DNA from: Planctomycetota bacterium
GTDB taxonomy: Bacteria > Planctomycetota > Phycisphaerae > UBA1845
DNA length: 6,508 bases
Direction of reading: 5' to 3'
NCBI GenBank assembly: GCA_024277835.1
Contig: JAJRUK010000409.1
Coordinates: 1 to 6,508, forward strand
The notes beneath the pieces were generated by a model that was not told where the DNA came from, ran no database searches, and saw nothing but the letters and a program-made list of their open reading frames with translations. A program made the position numbers and the translations under genes. Positions 1 to 6,096 of this stretch are shown piece after piece. Every line of letters begins with the position of its first letter. Position 1 is the first letter of the stretch.

Positions 1-209
1 ATGGCGGTGATATCAAGGTCGCCACGCGTCGCCCGTTCGTTGAGCGTCTGGATATCCTGCAAGACATGCTTGAACGACCAGCCCTTGGCGTCTAGCTGAT
101 TGGTAGCCAGCCCGTAGAACATGAAAGCGTCGTCCGGGTCGGGGGAATGCCCGAGGGTTAATTCTCTCTTACTCACAGCCTGCTCGTTTGTCGGTAACGC
201 GGTAGTCAT
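1..209 (-). CDS. mqnD: MqnD-like 1,4-dihydroxy-6-naphthoate synthase, N-terminal part (cut by window edge)
   Basis: Sixty-nine complete codons are visible, read on the minus strand from an ATG at 209-207 and running off the left edge. The start is supported by a GAGGAG ribosome binding site (complement of 215-220) five bases upstream. After a 16-residue leader the protein reads LTLGHSPDPDDAFMFYGLA and, from about residue 51, QDIQTLNERATRGDLDITA. This matches the N-terminus of MqnD enzymes as I recall them (LGFSPCPNDTFIFYAL, then EDVETLNRWALEG in Thermus). MqnD has a periplasmic-binding-protein-like fold and converts cyclic de-hypoxanthine futalosine to 1,4-dihydroxy-6-naphthoate in the cytosolic futalosine route to menaquinone. 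The catalytic His lies beyond the edge, so the related MqnA (chorismate dehydratase) or an uncharacterised MqnA/MqnD-family protein cannot be excluded. The gene is divergent from the FHA gene and has no visible functional link to it. Confidence 0.8.
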   Translation of the reverse strand, partial: MTTALPTNEQAVSKRELTLGHSPDPDDAFMFYGLATNQLDAKGWSFKHVLQDIQTLNERATRGDLDITA

Positions 210-230
210 GGTCGCTCCTCGTGGTATACT
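203..230 (+). promoter_or_regulatory. Candidate sigma70-type promoter for the FHA-GAF-PP2C gene
   Basis: TAGTCA (203-208) and TATACT (225-230) are 16 bases apart and match consensus at 4/6 and 5/6. The predicted transcript would start near 237, with a leader of about 70 bases before the ATG at 309. The -35 box would overlap the start codon of the divergent mqnD-like gene, which is unusual and lowers confidence. Confidence 0.25.
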
Positions 231-245
231 GCGGGTTTTGGCGGA

Positions 246-274
246 ATTAGACCCGCTGGCGACGTTGAACGCAA
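246..274 (-). promoter_or_regulatory. Candidate sigma70-type promoter for the mqnD-like gene
   Basis: On the minus strand TTGCGT (complement of 269-274) and TCTAAT (complement of 246-251) are separated by 17 bases. They match the -35 and -10 consensus at 3/6 and 5/6. Transcription would start near 239, leaving a leader of about 30 bases before the ATG at 209. The spacing and position fit, but a match this weak can arise by chance. Confidence 0.3.
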
Positions 275-308
275 GGGCAAAGATAGTACCAAGTAACGGA
301 CCGACGAA

Positions 309-1934
309 ATGCGTCTTATCCTGACAGACATGCGGACGATCACGGACGATCAGCCTCGCCGGGTGCAGTTCGAGTATCGCAACCAACCGGTGACATTAGG
401 CTCGCACTCGCAAAGTGGGATCCCCCTGCCGGATACTCGGATTCCTGAGCACCACGCGACGCTAGAACCAGTGGGGAACGACTGGTTTCTTCAGCCAACA
501 ACTCGCGACGACGAACTGACGAAAATCAACAACGAACTGGTGACCGATCGCACGCAAATCAACGACGGCGACGTGATTGCGATCACCTATTTCGAGCTGA
601 AAATCGAGATCGAGCCTGAGGCGGTCGTGGACCTTCCGACGCCGGGAAAGGTCGGCGAGCTTGCGCTTATCAAAAAGTACCCAATTCCGCCGCGAAGCCT
701 GGTGCGAAAACCGAACGAGGATGTGTCGATACCGCCGGAACGACAAAAGCTCTTGGGAGAGCTTGTCGTCTCGCTGCGCGATAGCGGCGATCTTGCGGGA
801 CTGCTCGAAGGGCTGGCGGATTTCCTTGGTCCGCACTTTGAGGCGCGAATGGTGTGGATTGGCGTTCGGCGCAAGCGGAATGATACGCTTGATTTTGTCG
901 AGTCTCGCATCGAGGGCGAGCATAGTGTCGCCTCACCTCCCAAGTTCGAGACGTATGAGTACCGCTGCCTGTCACGCGATCAGTTTATCAGCATCAAGGG
1001 GACGGGGGATGGGGTGACCCAATCTGTACTGGCGATTCCGCTGCATGGACCTCGTTTTCCGATCGGGATGATTTACATCGATACCAAGCGACGCCATCGC
1101 GTCCTTGACGGCGCTGACCTCGACTTCCTGACAGTCGTCGCAAGTGTGGTGACGCCGCTATTTGTCTCTGCATTGGAAGGGCCTGTCGGGCTTGCTGCTG
1201 CCGCGGCGAGCGGTGGGAACGGAAACACAATCGAACAAATCCGCACTGCGATTGATCCGATTGACCTTCCTGATTCGGACGACTTTGAGGTGGCTGCACA
1301 TGCCCACCTTGGGATGACGAATCATGGCGATGTCTTCGACGCGACGCGCATGCCGAACGGACTGTTCGTCATGTTCGCCGGTCATGTGGAGACCGACGCG
1401 GCGCATCTGGCGGCTGCCCTGCCGGAGATCAAAGGTGCGTTTCGCATCGGCGTGCTGCATCAGCACGCGCCGGCGACCATGCTCAAGTCGCTCAACTGGT
1501 TGCTCTCCAGCGGAGAGACAGAGTGCCTGCTTCACGCGGCGATCGCGCTGATCAATCCGAAGAATGGCGTGGTGGAAATCGCGACCGCCGGCGAGATCGG
1601 GACGGTCGCGTTTACGTCAAAAGGCGTCGGTAGCAAACTCAACTCAAAGAACGCGCCGCCCGCGGGAAATGGTGAGGCGATTGAGTATTCTTCCAAAAAA
1701 GTGAAGACCGAACCGGGGACGACGATTGCCCTCTACACACCGGGGGCGACCGCTGCGACCGACGAATATGGGGCTGAGCTTGGGGAAAATAAGTTCCTGA
1801 AAACGCTCCGCGATGTGGCAGCCAGGCCCGCGTTGACACAAATCGACGATGTTTTGACGGACCTTGGGCCGTTTCTACAGAGCGAGAGCACTGAGAACGA
1901 CGTCACACTGGTATTGGGGCACAGGCCGATCTAA
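309..1934 (+). CDS. FHA-GAF-PP2C (SpoIIE-type) signalling protein, probable pseudophosphatase
   Basis: The 541-residue protein has three domains and no signal peptide or membrane segment, so it is probably cytosolic. Residues about 2-102 look like a forkhead-associated domain (strand LILTD, then VTLGSHSQSG, IPEHHA, TKINNELV and NDGDVIAI). Residues about 145-288 look like a GAF domain, ending in SVLAIPLHG, IGMIYID and LDFLTVVASVVTPL. An Ala/Gly linker (295-306) leads to a PP2C/SpoIIE-like domain at about 320-540. Such proteins normally bind phosphothreonine, sense a ligand and dephosphorylate a Ser/Thr partner. Here key residues are changed: the FHA Gly-Arg is GS (31-32), the PP2C GD near the GHG motif is AG (357-358), TDG is TPG (477-479), and the terminal DD is ND (530-531), while GDVFD (340-344) keeps its acids. 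Catalysis is therefore doubtful and a regulatory or scaffolding role is inferred. ATG 309 is preferred over ATG 330 because it keeps the first FHA strand, though neither has a clear ribosome binding site. Confidence 0.85.
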   Translation: MRLILTDMRTITDDQPRRVQFEYRNQPVTLGSHSQSGIPLPDTRIPEHHATLEPVGNDWFLQPTTRDDELTKINNELVTDRTQINDGDVIAITYFELKIEIEPEAVVDLPTPGKVGELALIKKYPIPPRSLVRKPNEDVSIPPERQKLLGELVVSLRDSGDLAGLLEGLADFLGPHFEARMVWIGVRRKRNDTLDFVESRIEGEHSVASPPKFETYEYRCLSRDQFISIKGTGDGVTQSVLAIPLHGPRFPIGMIYIDTKRRHRVLDGADLDFLTVVASVVTPLFVSALEGPVGLAAAAASGGNGNTIEQIRTAIDPIDLPDSDDFEVAAHAHLGMTNHGDVFDATRMPNGLFVMFAGHVETDAAHLAAALPEIKGAFRIGVLHQHAPATMLKSLNWLLSSGETECLLHAAIALINPKNGVVEIATAGEIGTVAFTSKGVGSKLNSKNAPPAGNGEAIEYSSKKVKTEPGTTIALYTPGATAATDEYGAELGENKFLKTLRDVAARPALTQIDDVLTDLGPFLQSESTENDVTLVLGHRPI

Positions 1935-1942
1935 CCCCCTCC
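1930..1942 (+). repeat. 13-base repeat across the stop codon of the FHA gene (copy 1)
   Basis: TCTAACCCCCTCC spans the TAA stop of the FHA-GAF-PP2C gene. The identical 13-mer spans the TAA stop of the CAP-domain gene at 2636-2648. The role, if any, is unknown. It may be a dispersed 3' end element or a chance match. Confidence 0.4.
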
Positions 1943-1945
1943 AGA

Positions 1946-2006
1946 ACGGCGGAAACCGTGCCGATGAGTTATTGGACGGCTGTAACTGGTCCGTCACGGC
2001 GGAAAC
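1946..2006 (+). repeat. Direct repeat ACGGCGGAAAC, two copies 50 bases apart
   Basis: ACGGCGGAAAC occurs exactly at 1946-1956 and again at 1996-2006, in the spacer between the FHA and CAP genes. Between them lies a short hairpin (GACGG 1976-1980 with CCGTC 1991-1995). The second copy sits just upstream of a promoter-like sequence, so the pair could be an operator or a remnant of duplication. No T-run follows the hairpin directly, so I do not call a terminator. Confidence 0.4.
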
Positions 2007-2021
2007 GGCGACAACTTTTCC

Positions 2022-2050
2022 TTGTTTCCCAGTCCGCCGACAGGTACAAT
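2022..2050 (+). promoter_or_regulatory. Candidate sigma70-type promoter upstream of the CAP-domain gene
   Basis: TTGTTT (2022-2027) and TACAAT (2045-2050) are separated by exactly 17 bases and match the -35 and -10 consensus at 3/6 and 5/6. A transcript would start near 2057, about 40 bases before the GTG start at 2098. It lies in a 163-base gene-free spacer, where a promoter for the three-gene run 2098-4258 is expected. Confidence 0.45.
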
Positions 2051-2097
2051 AGGCGTGGAGTCAGAGGCGGGGTCTTCTTATAGCGAGAATAGCGTCA

Positions 2098-2640
2098 GTG
2101 TTGAAGCGTAACGGATTACTAACATTGCAGGCGGTGGCGATCCTTGCGTTTGCGACCGGATGTTTTGACGCGACTGGCCCGGCTGCTGCGCAGGGTCTCA
2201 ACGGCGAAGCTGCCAAATGCGTCACCCCCGACGACGAAGACCGCTTGGCGGATCAAGTACTGCAACTCGTGAATCTGGAACGAGCGGCGGAAGACCTCCC
2301 CCCCGTCGTATTGAATTTTACCTTATCGAAAATCGCCGACGACTATGCGTGCGAGATGATCGAGAATAGCTTCTTCGGTCATCGCGATCCTGTCACGGGG
2401 CAGGGTCCGGGCGATCGGGCGCTATTGGGCAAGTATTCCTTCGCGGCGATCGGTGAAAACCTCGCAGCCGGTCAAGAGACGCCCGCGGAAGTCGTTGCGG
2501 TCTGGATGGAAAGTCCGGCGCACCAGGCGATCATGATGGACCCGAAGTGGACCGAGATCGGTATCGGCGTTCAGTTCGGCGGTGAGTACGCAACTTATTG
2601 GGTGCTTGAATTCGGTCGACCCATCAGTGCGGGACTCTAA
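2098..2640 (+). CDS. Secreted CAP/SCP-domain (YkwD-like) lipoprotein
   Basis: The 180-residue protein starts at GTG 2098, with only a weak GCGAGA nine bases upstream; TTG 2101 is an alternative. Residues 1-22 form a lipoprotein signal: basic MLKRNG, a hydrophobic stretch, then ATGC, with Cys22 as the likely lipidated residue. Residues about 47-175 form a CAP domain: QVLQLVNLERAAEDLPPV helix, FFGHRDP (His95), GENLA (Glu120), WMESPAHQAIM (His142) and YWVLEFG near the end. The two His and the Glu match the conserved CAP cavity. Bacterial CAP proteins of this size are common extracytoplasmic proteins whose biochemical activity is mostly undefined, so no reaction is assigned. Cys41 and Cys85 could form a disulfide. 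The next gene starts 25 bases after the stop, suggesting co-transcription. Confidence 0.9.
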   Translation: MLKRNGLLTLQAVAILAFATGCFDATGPAAAQGLNGEAAKCVTPDDEDRLADQVLQLVNLERAAEDLPPVVLNFTLSKIADDYACEMIENSFFGHRDPVTGQGPGDRALLGKYSFAAIGENLAAGQETPAEVVAVWMESPAHQAIMMDPKWTEIGIGVQFGGEYATYWVLEFGRPISAGL

Positions 2641-2648
2641 CCCCCTCC
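2636..2648 (+). repeat. 13-base repeat across the stop codon of the CAP gene (copy 2)
   Basis: TCTAACCCCCTCC is identical to 1930-1942 and occupies the same place relative to the TAA stop. It lies only 17 bases before the next start codon, so a terminator role here is unlikely. Confidence 0.4.
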
Positions 2649-2665
2649 TCAAAAAGCGCCAACGA

Positions 2666-3841
2666 ATGAGCACATCAGGAACCGGGCAGTTTCCGTTTGA
2701 AAAACACAAGCGTCGACCTCATGGGGGCGTCCGAGCGATTGTCACCGGGCAGGTTGGCCTTGATAAGAAACCCTTCCTTGAAAAAGTCGTCGCTCTTGCG
2801 GAGGCAAACGATCATGAGGTACGGCTCTTCAACGTCGGCGAGATGATGTGCGCGGAAGCGCCGGACGTTGTCCCCGGTCGCATTCTCGACCTTCCTCGCC
2901 AGCGGTTGACGGCGCTTCGCCGGAGTGTGTTCAAGGATATACTCGCAGCCGCGGCGGATGGCGTTGATCTGATCGTCAATACACATGCGACGTTTCGATG
3001 GAAGCATGGTCTTTTTCACGCGTTTGATCATCACCAGATTCGCGAACTTGACCCGGACCTCTATATCACATTGGTTGATAACGTTGACGCGGTTCATGAG
3101 CGACTCGAACGCGAGCATGACATCCGCCATACGCTTAAAGATATTCTTGTGTGGCGGGAAGAGGAGATCGTTGTTACCGAAACGATGGCGGAAGCGGTGG
3201 CTGGTTATGGTCATGCTTATGTCTTGTCCCGGAGCAATCCGAGGATCAACGCGAAGGCGATGTATCGGTTAATGTTTGAACCGGATCGCAAGCGGGTTTA
3301 TCCGTCCTTTCCGATGACACATGTGATGGATCTGCCGGATGTCCTGTCGGACATCGAGATGTTTCGCGATGCGCTGGCGGATCATTTTATTACATTTGAC
3401 CCGGCGGATGTCGACGAGAAGCAGCTACTCTCTGAAGCAGGGGAAGCCACCAAACGCGGCAAAGATACGATCGAAATCGAAGCGAACGGGCGATCTTTTT
3501 CGCTCGCGACGGCTGCGATCGCGGAGATTGCCCATGATATCGACGCGCAAATCTACGCACGCGATTTTAAGCTGATCGATCAGTCGGACATGATCGTAAG
3601 TTACATCCCGGCGCTCGCAGATGGCAAGCCTGCGCTTTCGTCCGGGGTTGAGCGCGAGCTGCAGCACGCGTTCGAGGGGACCAAAGAGGTTTACGTCGTG
3701 TGGCGTCCTGACAAAGAGCCTTCGCCGTTTATTACCGAGACCGCGACCAAGGTTTTTCGTTCGCTCACCGAGACATTCGATCATTTTCAGGCTTGCGGGT
3801 ACATTAGCTCCTATCAGCTGCCGCTACCGGATGGTCGATGA
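2666..3841 (+). CDS. Fusion of an adenylate-kinase-like P-loop domain to a nucleoside 2-deoxyribosyltransferase-like domain
   Basis: The 391-residue protein starts at ATG 2666. The upstream in-frame GTG at 2582 would add 28 residues that only read the CAP gene's end in another frame. No ribosome binding site is evident. Residues about 20-200 resemble archaeal-type adenylate kinases (AdkA): VRAIVTGQVGLDKK P-loop (28-35), FNVGEMM (56-61), DLPRQRLTALRR (75-86), LIVNTHATF (102-110) and DPDLYITLVDN (129-139). The loop reads GQVGLDKK instead of GxxGxGK[ST]: Lys34 is kept, but the last Gly is Asp33 and Ser/Thr is Lys35. Residues about 208-350 resemble the NDT fold: YPSFPMTHV, HFITFDP, YARDFKLIDQSDMIVSYIP (297-315), then SSGVEREL with Glu331 where the NDT catalytic Glu is expected, and VYVVW. 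A role in nucleotide binding or salvage-like chemistry is inferred; the substrate is unknown. I know no characterised protein with this pairing. It lies between the CAP gene and an orphan gene. Confidence 0.8.
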   Translation: MSTSGTGQFPFEKHKRRPHGGVRAIVTGQVGLDKKPFLEKVVALAEANDHEVRLFNVGEMMCAEAPDVVPGRILDLPRQRLTALRRSVFKDILAAAADGVDLIVNTHATFRWKHGLFHAFDHHQIRELDPDLYITLVDNVDAVHERLEREHDIRHTLKDILVWREEEIVVTETMAEAVAGYGHAYVLSRSNPRINAKAMYRLMFEPDRKRVYPSFPMTHVMDLPDVLSDIEMFRDALADHFITFDPADVDEKQLLSEAGEATKRGKDTIEIEANGRSFSLATAAIAEIAHDIDAQIYARDFKLIDQSDMIVSYIPALADGKPALSSGVERELQHAFEGTKEVYVVWRPDKEPSPFITETATKVFRSLTETFDHFQACGYISSYQLPLPDGR

Positions 3842-3868
3842 CGCTTGGTCATTGGCGCGGACGCGGAC

Positions 3869-4258
3869 ATGACAGGCGCATCACTCATGGCCACCAATTC
3901 CAACAACATTCTTTGCACTGAGGAGTCGCCGGTTGATTGGCCTGCCGATGGTATTCCGCTGGACGAACTGCAAGTCTGTTTCGCTGATCTGTTTGAGCGG
4001 GCTGCATACGTTGTGCAATGCAAGGGGTATGAGCAGGACGATACGATCGTTGATCGGTTTTTCCTATGCAAAGTTGGCGAGACGACGCATGTTGTCGAGG
4101 CTGCGTTTATCTCTGAGGAAAACCTATTGACGAAGCAACTTTCTCGTGATCTTGAAGTCGTGGCGGCTGAGCCGGTTTCGCTTTCGGATGTGACAGTCGT
4201 TGGTCTCCGCGTTGTGGCGATTCTCGACGCGTGGCCCGAGGTTCCAGGGATTTCCTAG
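3869..4258 (+). CDS. Small acidic protein of unknown function
   Basis: I do not recognise this family. From ATG 3869 it has 129 residues; TTG 3845 (137 residues) and ATG 3887 (123 residues) are also possible, and none has a clear ribosome binding site. The start lies 27 bases after the stop of the kinase/NDT-like gene (only 3 bases if TTG 3845 is used), so the two are probably co-transcribed. The protein is soluble, with no signal peptide or membrane segment. It is acidic and rich in short strand-like stretches (AAYVVQCKGY, DRFFLCKVGE, THVVEAAFIS, VTVVGLRVVAIL), suggesting one small alpha/beta or beta-rich domain. Three Cys are present but form no zinc-type CxxC motif. The codon pattern resembles its neighbours. 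It may partner the upstream fusion protein, but only proximity supports this. Confidence 0.65.
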   Translation: MTGASLMATNSNNILCTEESPVDWPADGIPLDELQVCFADLFERAAYVVQCKGYEQDDTIVDRFFLCKVGETTHVVEAAFISEENLLTKQLSRDLEVVAAEPVSLSDVTVVGLRVVAILDAWPEVPGIS

Positions 4259-4278
4259 AACGGCTGCGCCAAGCTCTT

Positions 4279-4362
4279 AACCGAGCCGCGCCCGTCAGAA
4301 AGCGATGCGTTGGGGTACTAACAGCCAGCGTTCTTTCGCTCCCTCACGGTCGCGGCTCGGTT
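4279..4362. repeat. REP/BIME-like inverted repeat, possible intergenic hairpin
   Basis: AACCGAGCCGCG at 4279-4290 is perfectly complementary to CGCGGCTCGGTT at 4351-4362. Extending inward, the two 26-base arms (4279-4304 and the complement of 4337-4362) match at 22 positions. They therefore look like two inverted copies of one element separated by 32 bases. The stem would enclose a loop of about 60 bases and is followed by TTATT, so it could also end transcription between the orphan gene and the membrane-protein gene. Read through, the right arm encodes SLPHGRGS on one strand and PSRDREGAKER on the other. I recall these peptides from spurious small ORFs in planctomycete genomes, which suggests a dispersed family; that part is memory, not shown here. 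Confidence 0.65.
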
Positions 4363-4417
4363 TATTCCCGTCCTTCTCACGCGAACGGTTGTCTGCCGGG
4401 CGGTTGGTGCCTAGACT

Positions 4418-4430
4418 TTGGGCGAAGGAG
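4418..4430 (+). promoter_or_regulatory. Ribosome binding site block that fixes the start of the first membrane paralogue
   Basis: TTGGGCGAAGGAG ends in a strong AAGGAG nine bases before ATG 4440. The same 13-mer precedes the tandem paralogue (6097-6109) at nearly the same distance. It settles the start at 4440 against an in-frame ATG at 4305 that would make the protein read through the inverted repeat. Confidence 0.8.
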
Positions 4431-4439
4431 CTTGCTCGC

Positions 4440-6065
4440 ATGGTCCGGGTTGACAACGAAAATTCCAGTAAGCCGACAGTCCACCCCGCACCACAAGCCC
4501 CGACTGCTACTGTGGTTACTCGCAACTCTTTCACCGCAGCCATCGAATCGGCGGAGCTTGGGCTTGATGATGCCGTGACGCCGATCCCGCCTCGTTATTG
4601 GTGGTTGAAAAGACTTGCGATCGGCGTGGGGCCTATTCTGCTGGCACTGCTTTGTGTTCGCTTTGGGTGGGGATGGGTTGTTCAACGGCAGTTGGACGCG
4701 GAGATCGCAACGTACATCGCGGCGGGTCAGCCTGTCTACCCAAAAGACTTCGACCTGCCGGCGGTTCCCGAAGCGGATGATGCGGCCAAACTCTATCTGG
4801 AGGCGTGCAAGGAGCTAACCCTTTCACAGAGCGAGGACCGACTCCTCTTTGATCTTCCGAAGACGTTTCTCAAGTTTTCAGAGCGACGAGATGCCATCCG
4901 GGCGCTGCTCGAGAAACACGCTGGCGTACTGAAGAAACTCCGCGACGCACGCTCGCGCAATGCTGTAGATTGGAAAAGACGGTACAGAACACCGATGATG
5001 CTTACGATCGTCTCATCGAACACATCCGTATCCTCAAACGTCCGAAACTTTCTCCACCTCGCTGCATTCGATGCCCAGAGGCGTGGCGACGTCCGATCAG
5101 CCCTCGACTACATTCGCGACGGCGTTGCACTCGCCGATGCGATCGATCAGCAACCGTCCATCATTGACCACCTTCGCGCAACGGCCATCCAACAGCGAAC
5201 CTCTATTGCTGTCGAACGACTCCTGCCAATGATCCGCGTGTGCAACGCGATTGAATACGACCCATCTTGCGTTCCACGCGGGGACATCATGAACTTGCGC
5301 GATCAAATCGCAGGCGAACCCGATCTTCAGCGACCACTCGTATACGCCGTTCGTACGGAGCGTGCCTTTGCATTCGACAGTATGAACGAAATATCGAGCG
5401 GAAATGTGTCGCTTGCGAGGATGTATAACATGACTGGCAGACCGCCCACCGCATCGCTGTTTCCGCGAGGATTCGCGTTCATCGTTAAGCCGGTCTTCAT
5501 CGCCGATACGCTCTTTGCGGTTGATCACTTGAACAAGACCGCAGAAGCGGCGCTCGAACCGACCTGGCCACGTGCTTCGCGGCTCCTGGCGAGAATTGCT
5601 CCACCCGCTGACTTCATCGACCAATGGATGCACGCAGCCAGCGACATTGTTGAACCGAATCTCGATCGTGCGATCCTATTACACTACCGCACGGTCGCGC
5701 GGCGACGTATGGCTGCGGTCGGGTTGGCGATCCGTCTGTATGAATTGGATCATGGGGTGCGTCCGGCAGCGCTGGATGAACTTGTTCCGGTATACTTCGA
5801 AACCCTCCCGGTCGATCCGTTCGGACCGGGCGATACGACGTTTGGCTATCTTCCTAACGCAGTGTGGCCCCGGATTTATACGCTTGGGCCTAATGGTACT
5901 GACGACGACGGTGAACTCGGGTTCCACGGGTCTCATAGATACGGCGGCATTCATTGGGATCATCTCGACCCGGCGTTTTTTCTTGATGGCCCTGCGCCGC
6001 GGACGAAAGAGGAATTCGCCAAGCCAAGAACTTTACACAGGAACCCCGTTGATGATGATCGCTGA
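4440..6065 (+). CDS. Single-pass membrane protein with pseudopilin-like C-terminal segment, unknown function
   Basis: The protein has 541 residues from ATG 4440. The first 50 are polar and Pro-rich and contain AIESAELGLDDAVTPIPP. One membrane helix follows at about 58-80 (LKRLAIGVGPILLALL then CVRFGWGWV), preceded by basic residues, so the short N-terminus is probably cytoplasmic and the large C-terminal part extracytoplasmic. Residues about 85-410 are mainly predicted helix, with no catalytic motif I recognise. Residues about 421-490 (RRRMAAVGLAIRLYELDHG, ALDELVPVYFETLPVDPFG, FGYLPN, RIYTLGPNGTDDDGE) resemble the mature C-terminal pattern of type II secretion major pseudopilins and of large planctomycete hypothetical families. 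There is no prepilin leader, so it is not itself a pseudopilin. A paralogue follows 54 bases downstream. The function is unknown; a cell-envelope role is inferred from topology. Confidence 0.8.
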   Translation: MVRVDNENSSKPTVHPAPQAPTATVVTRNSFTAAIESAELGLDDAVTPIPPRYWWLKRLAIGVGPILLALLCVRFGWGWVVQRQLDAEIATYIAAGQPVYPKDFDLPAVPEADDAAKLYLEACKELTLSQSEDRLLFDLPKTFLKFSERRDAIRALLEKHAGVLKKLRDARSRNAVDWKRRYRTPMMLTIVSSNTSVSSNVRNFLHLAAFDAQRRGDVRSALDYIRDGVALADAIDQQPSIIDHLRATAIQQRTSIAVERLLPMIRVCNAIEYDPSCVPRGDIMNLRDQIAGEPDLQRPLVYAVRTERAFAFDSMNEISSGNVSLARMYNMTGRPPTASLFPRGFAFIVKPVFIADTLFAVDHLNKTAEAALEPTWPRASRLLARIAPPADFIDQWMHAASDIVEPNLDRAILLHYRTVARRRMAAVGLAIRLYELDHGVRPAALDELVPVYFETLPVDPFGPGDTTFGYLPNAVWPRIYTLGPNGTDDDGELGFHGSHRYGGIHWDHLDPAFFLDGPAPRTKEEFAKPRTLHRNPVDDDR

Positions 6066-6096
6066 GTAACGAGCGTAAATCGTGCGCAGTTAAACC

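Noticed and set aside
121..324. A 67-codon plus-strand open frame over the divergent spacer
   Set aside because: It overlaps the mqnD-like gene on the other strand and the FHA start, and shows no recognisable protein.
462..923. A 153-codon open frame on the minus strand, plus others overlapping the FHA gene
   Set aside because: They lie wholly within the FHA-GAF-PP2C coding region, are rich in Arg and low-complexity residues, and show no recognisable domain; the plus-strand frame has clear domains.
1976..1995. Short hairpin GACGG/CCGTC as a terminator for the FHA gene
   Set aside because: The stem is only five base pairs and no T-run directly follows.
2582..2665. Earlier GTG start for the kinase/NDT-like gene
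   Set aside because: It would overlap the CAP gene by 59 bases, and the extra residues resemble no part of the kinase fold; ATG 2666 starts just before the domain.
2675..3214. A 179-codon open frame on the minus strand opposite the kinase-like domain
   Set aside because: It is a shadow of the plus-strand gene, whose kinase-like motifs are clear; there is no motif or ribosome binding site for the minus frame.
2098..4258. The CAP, kinase/NDT-like and orphan genes as a new defence or toxin system
   Set aside because: The only support is close spacing. The CAP protein is a common exported lipoprotein, and there are no mobile elements, nucleases or known defence genes in the window.
4305..4439. 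N-terminal extension of the membrane protein from ATG 4305
   Set aside because: The added 45 residues translate the right arm of the inverted repeat, and the paralogue lacks them; the AAGGAG site places the start at 4440.
4231..4578. A 115-codon plus-strand open frame (contains SLPHGRGS) across the spacer
   Set aside because: It starts inside the orphan gene, runs through the inverted repeat and ends inside the membrane-protein gene in another frame; it is a typical repeat-derived spurious frame.
5097..5633. A 178-codon open frame on the minus strand opposite the membrane-protein gene
   Set aside because: It has no recognisable domain and lies inside a gene supported by a strong ribosome binding site and a tandem paralogue.
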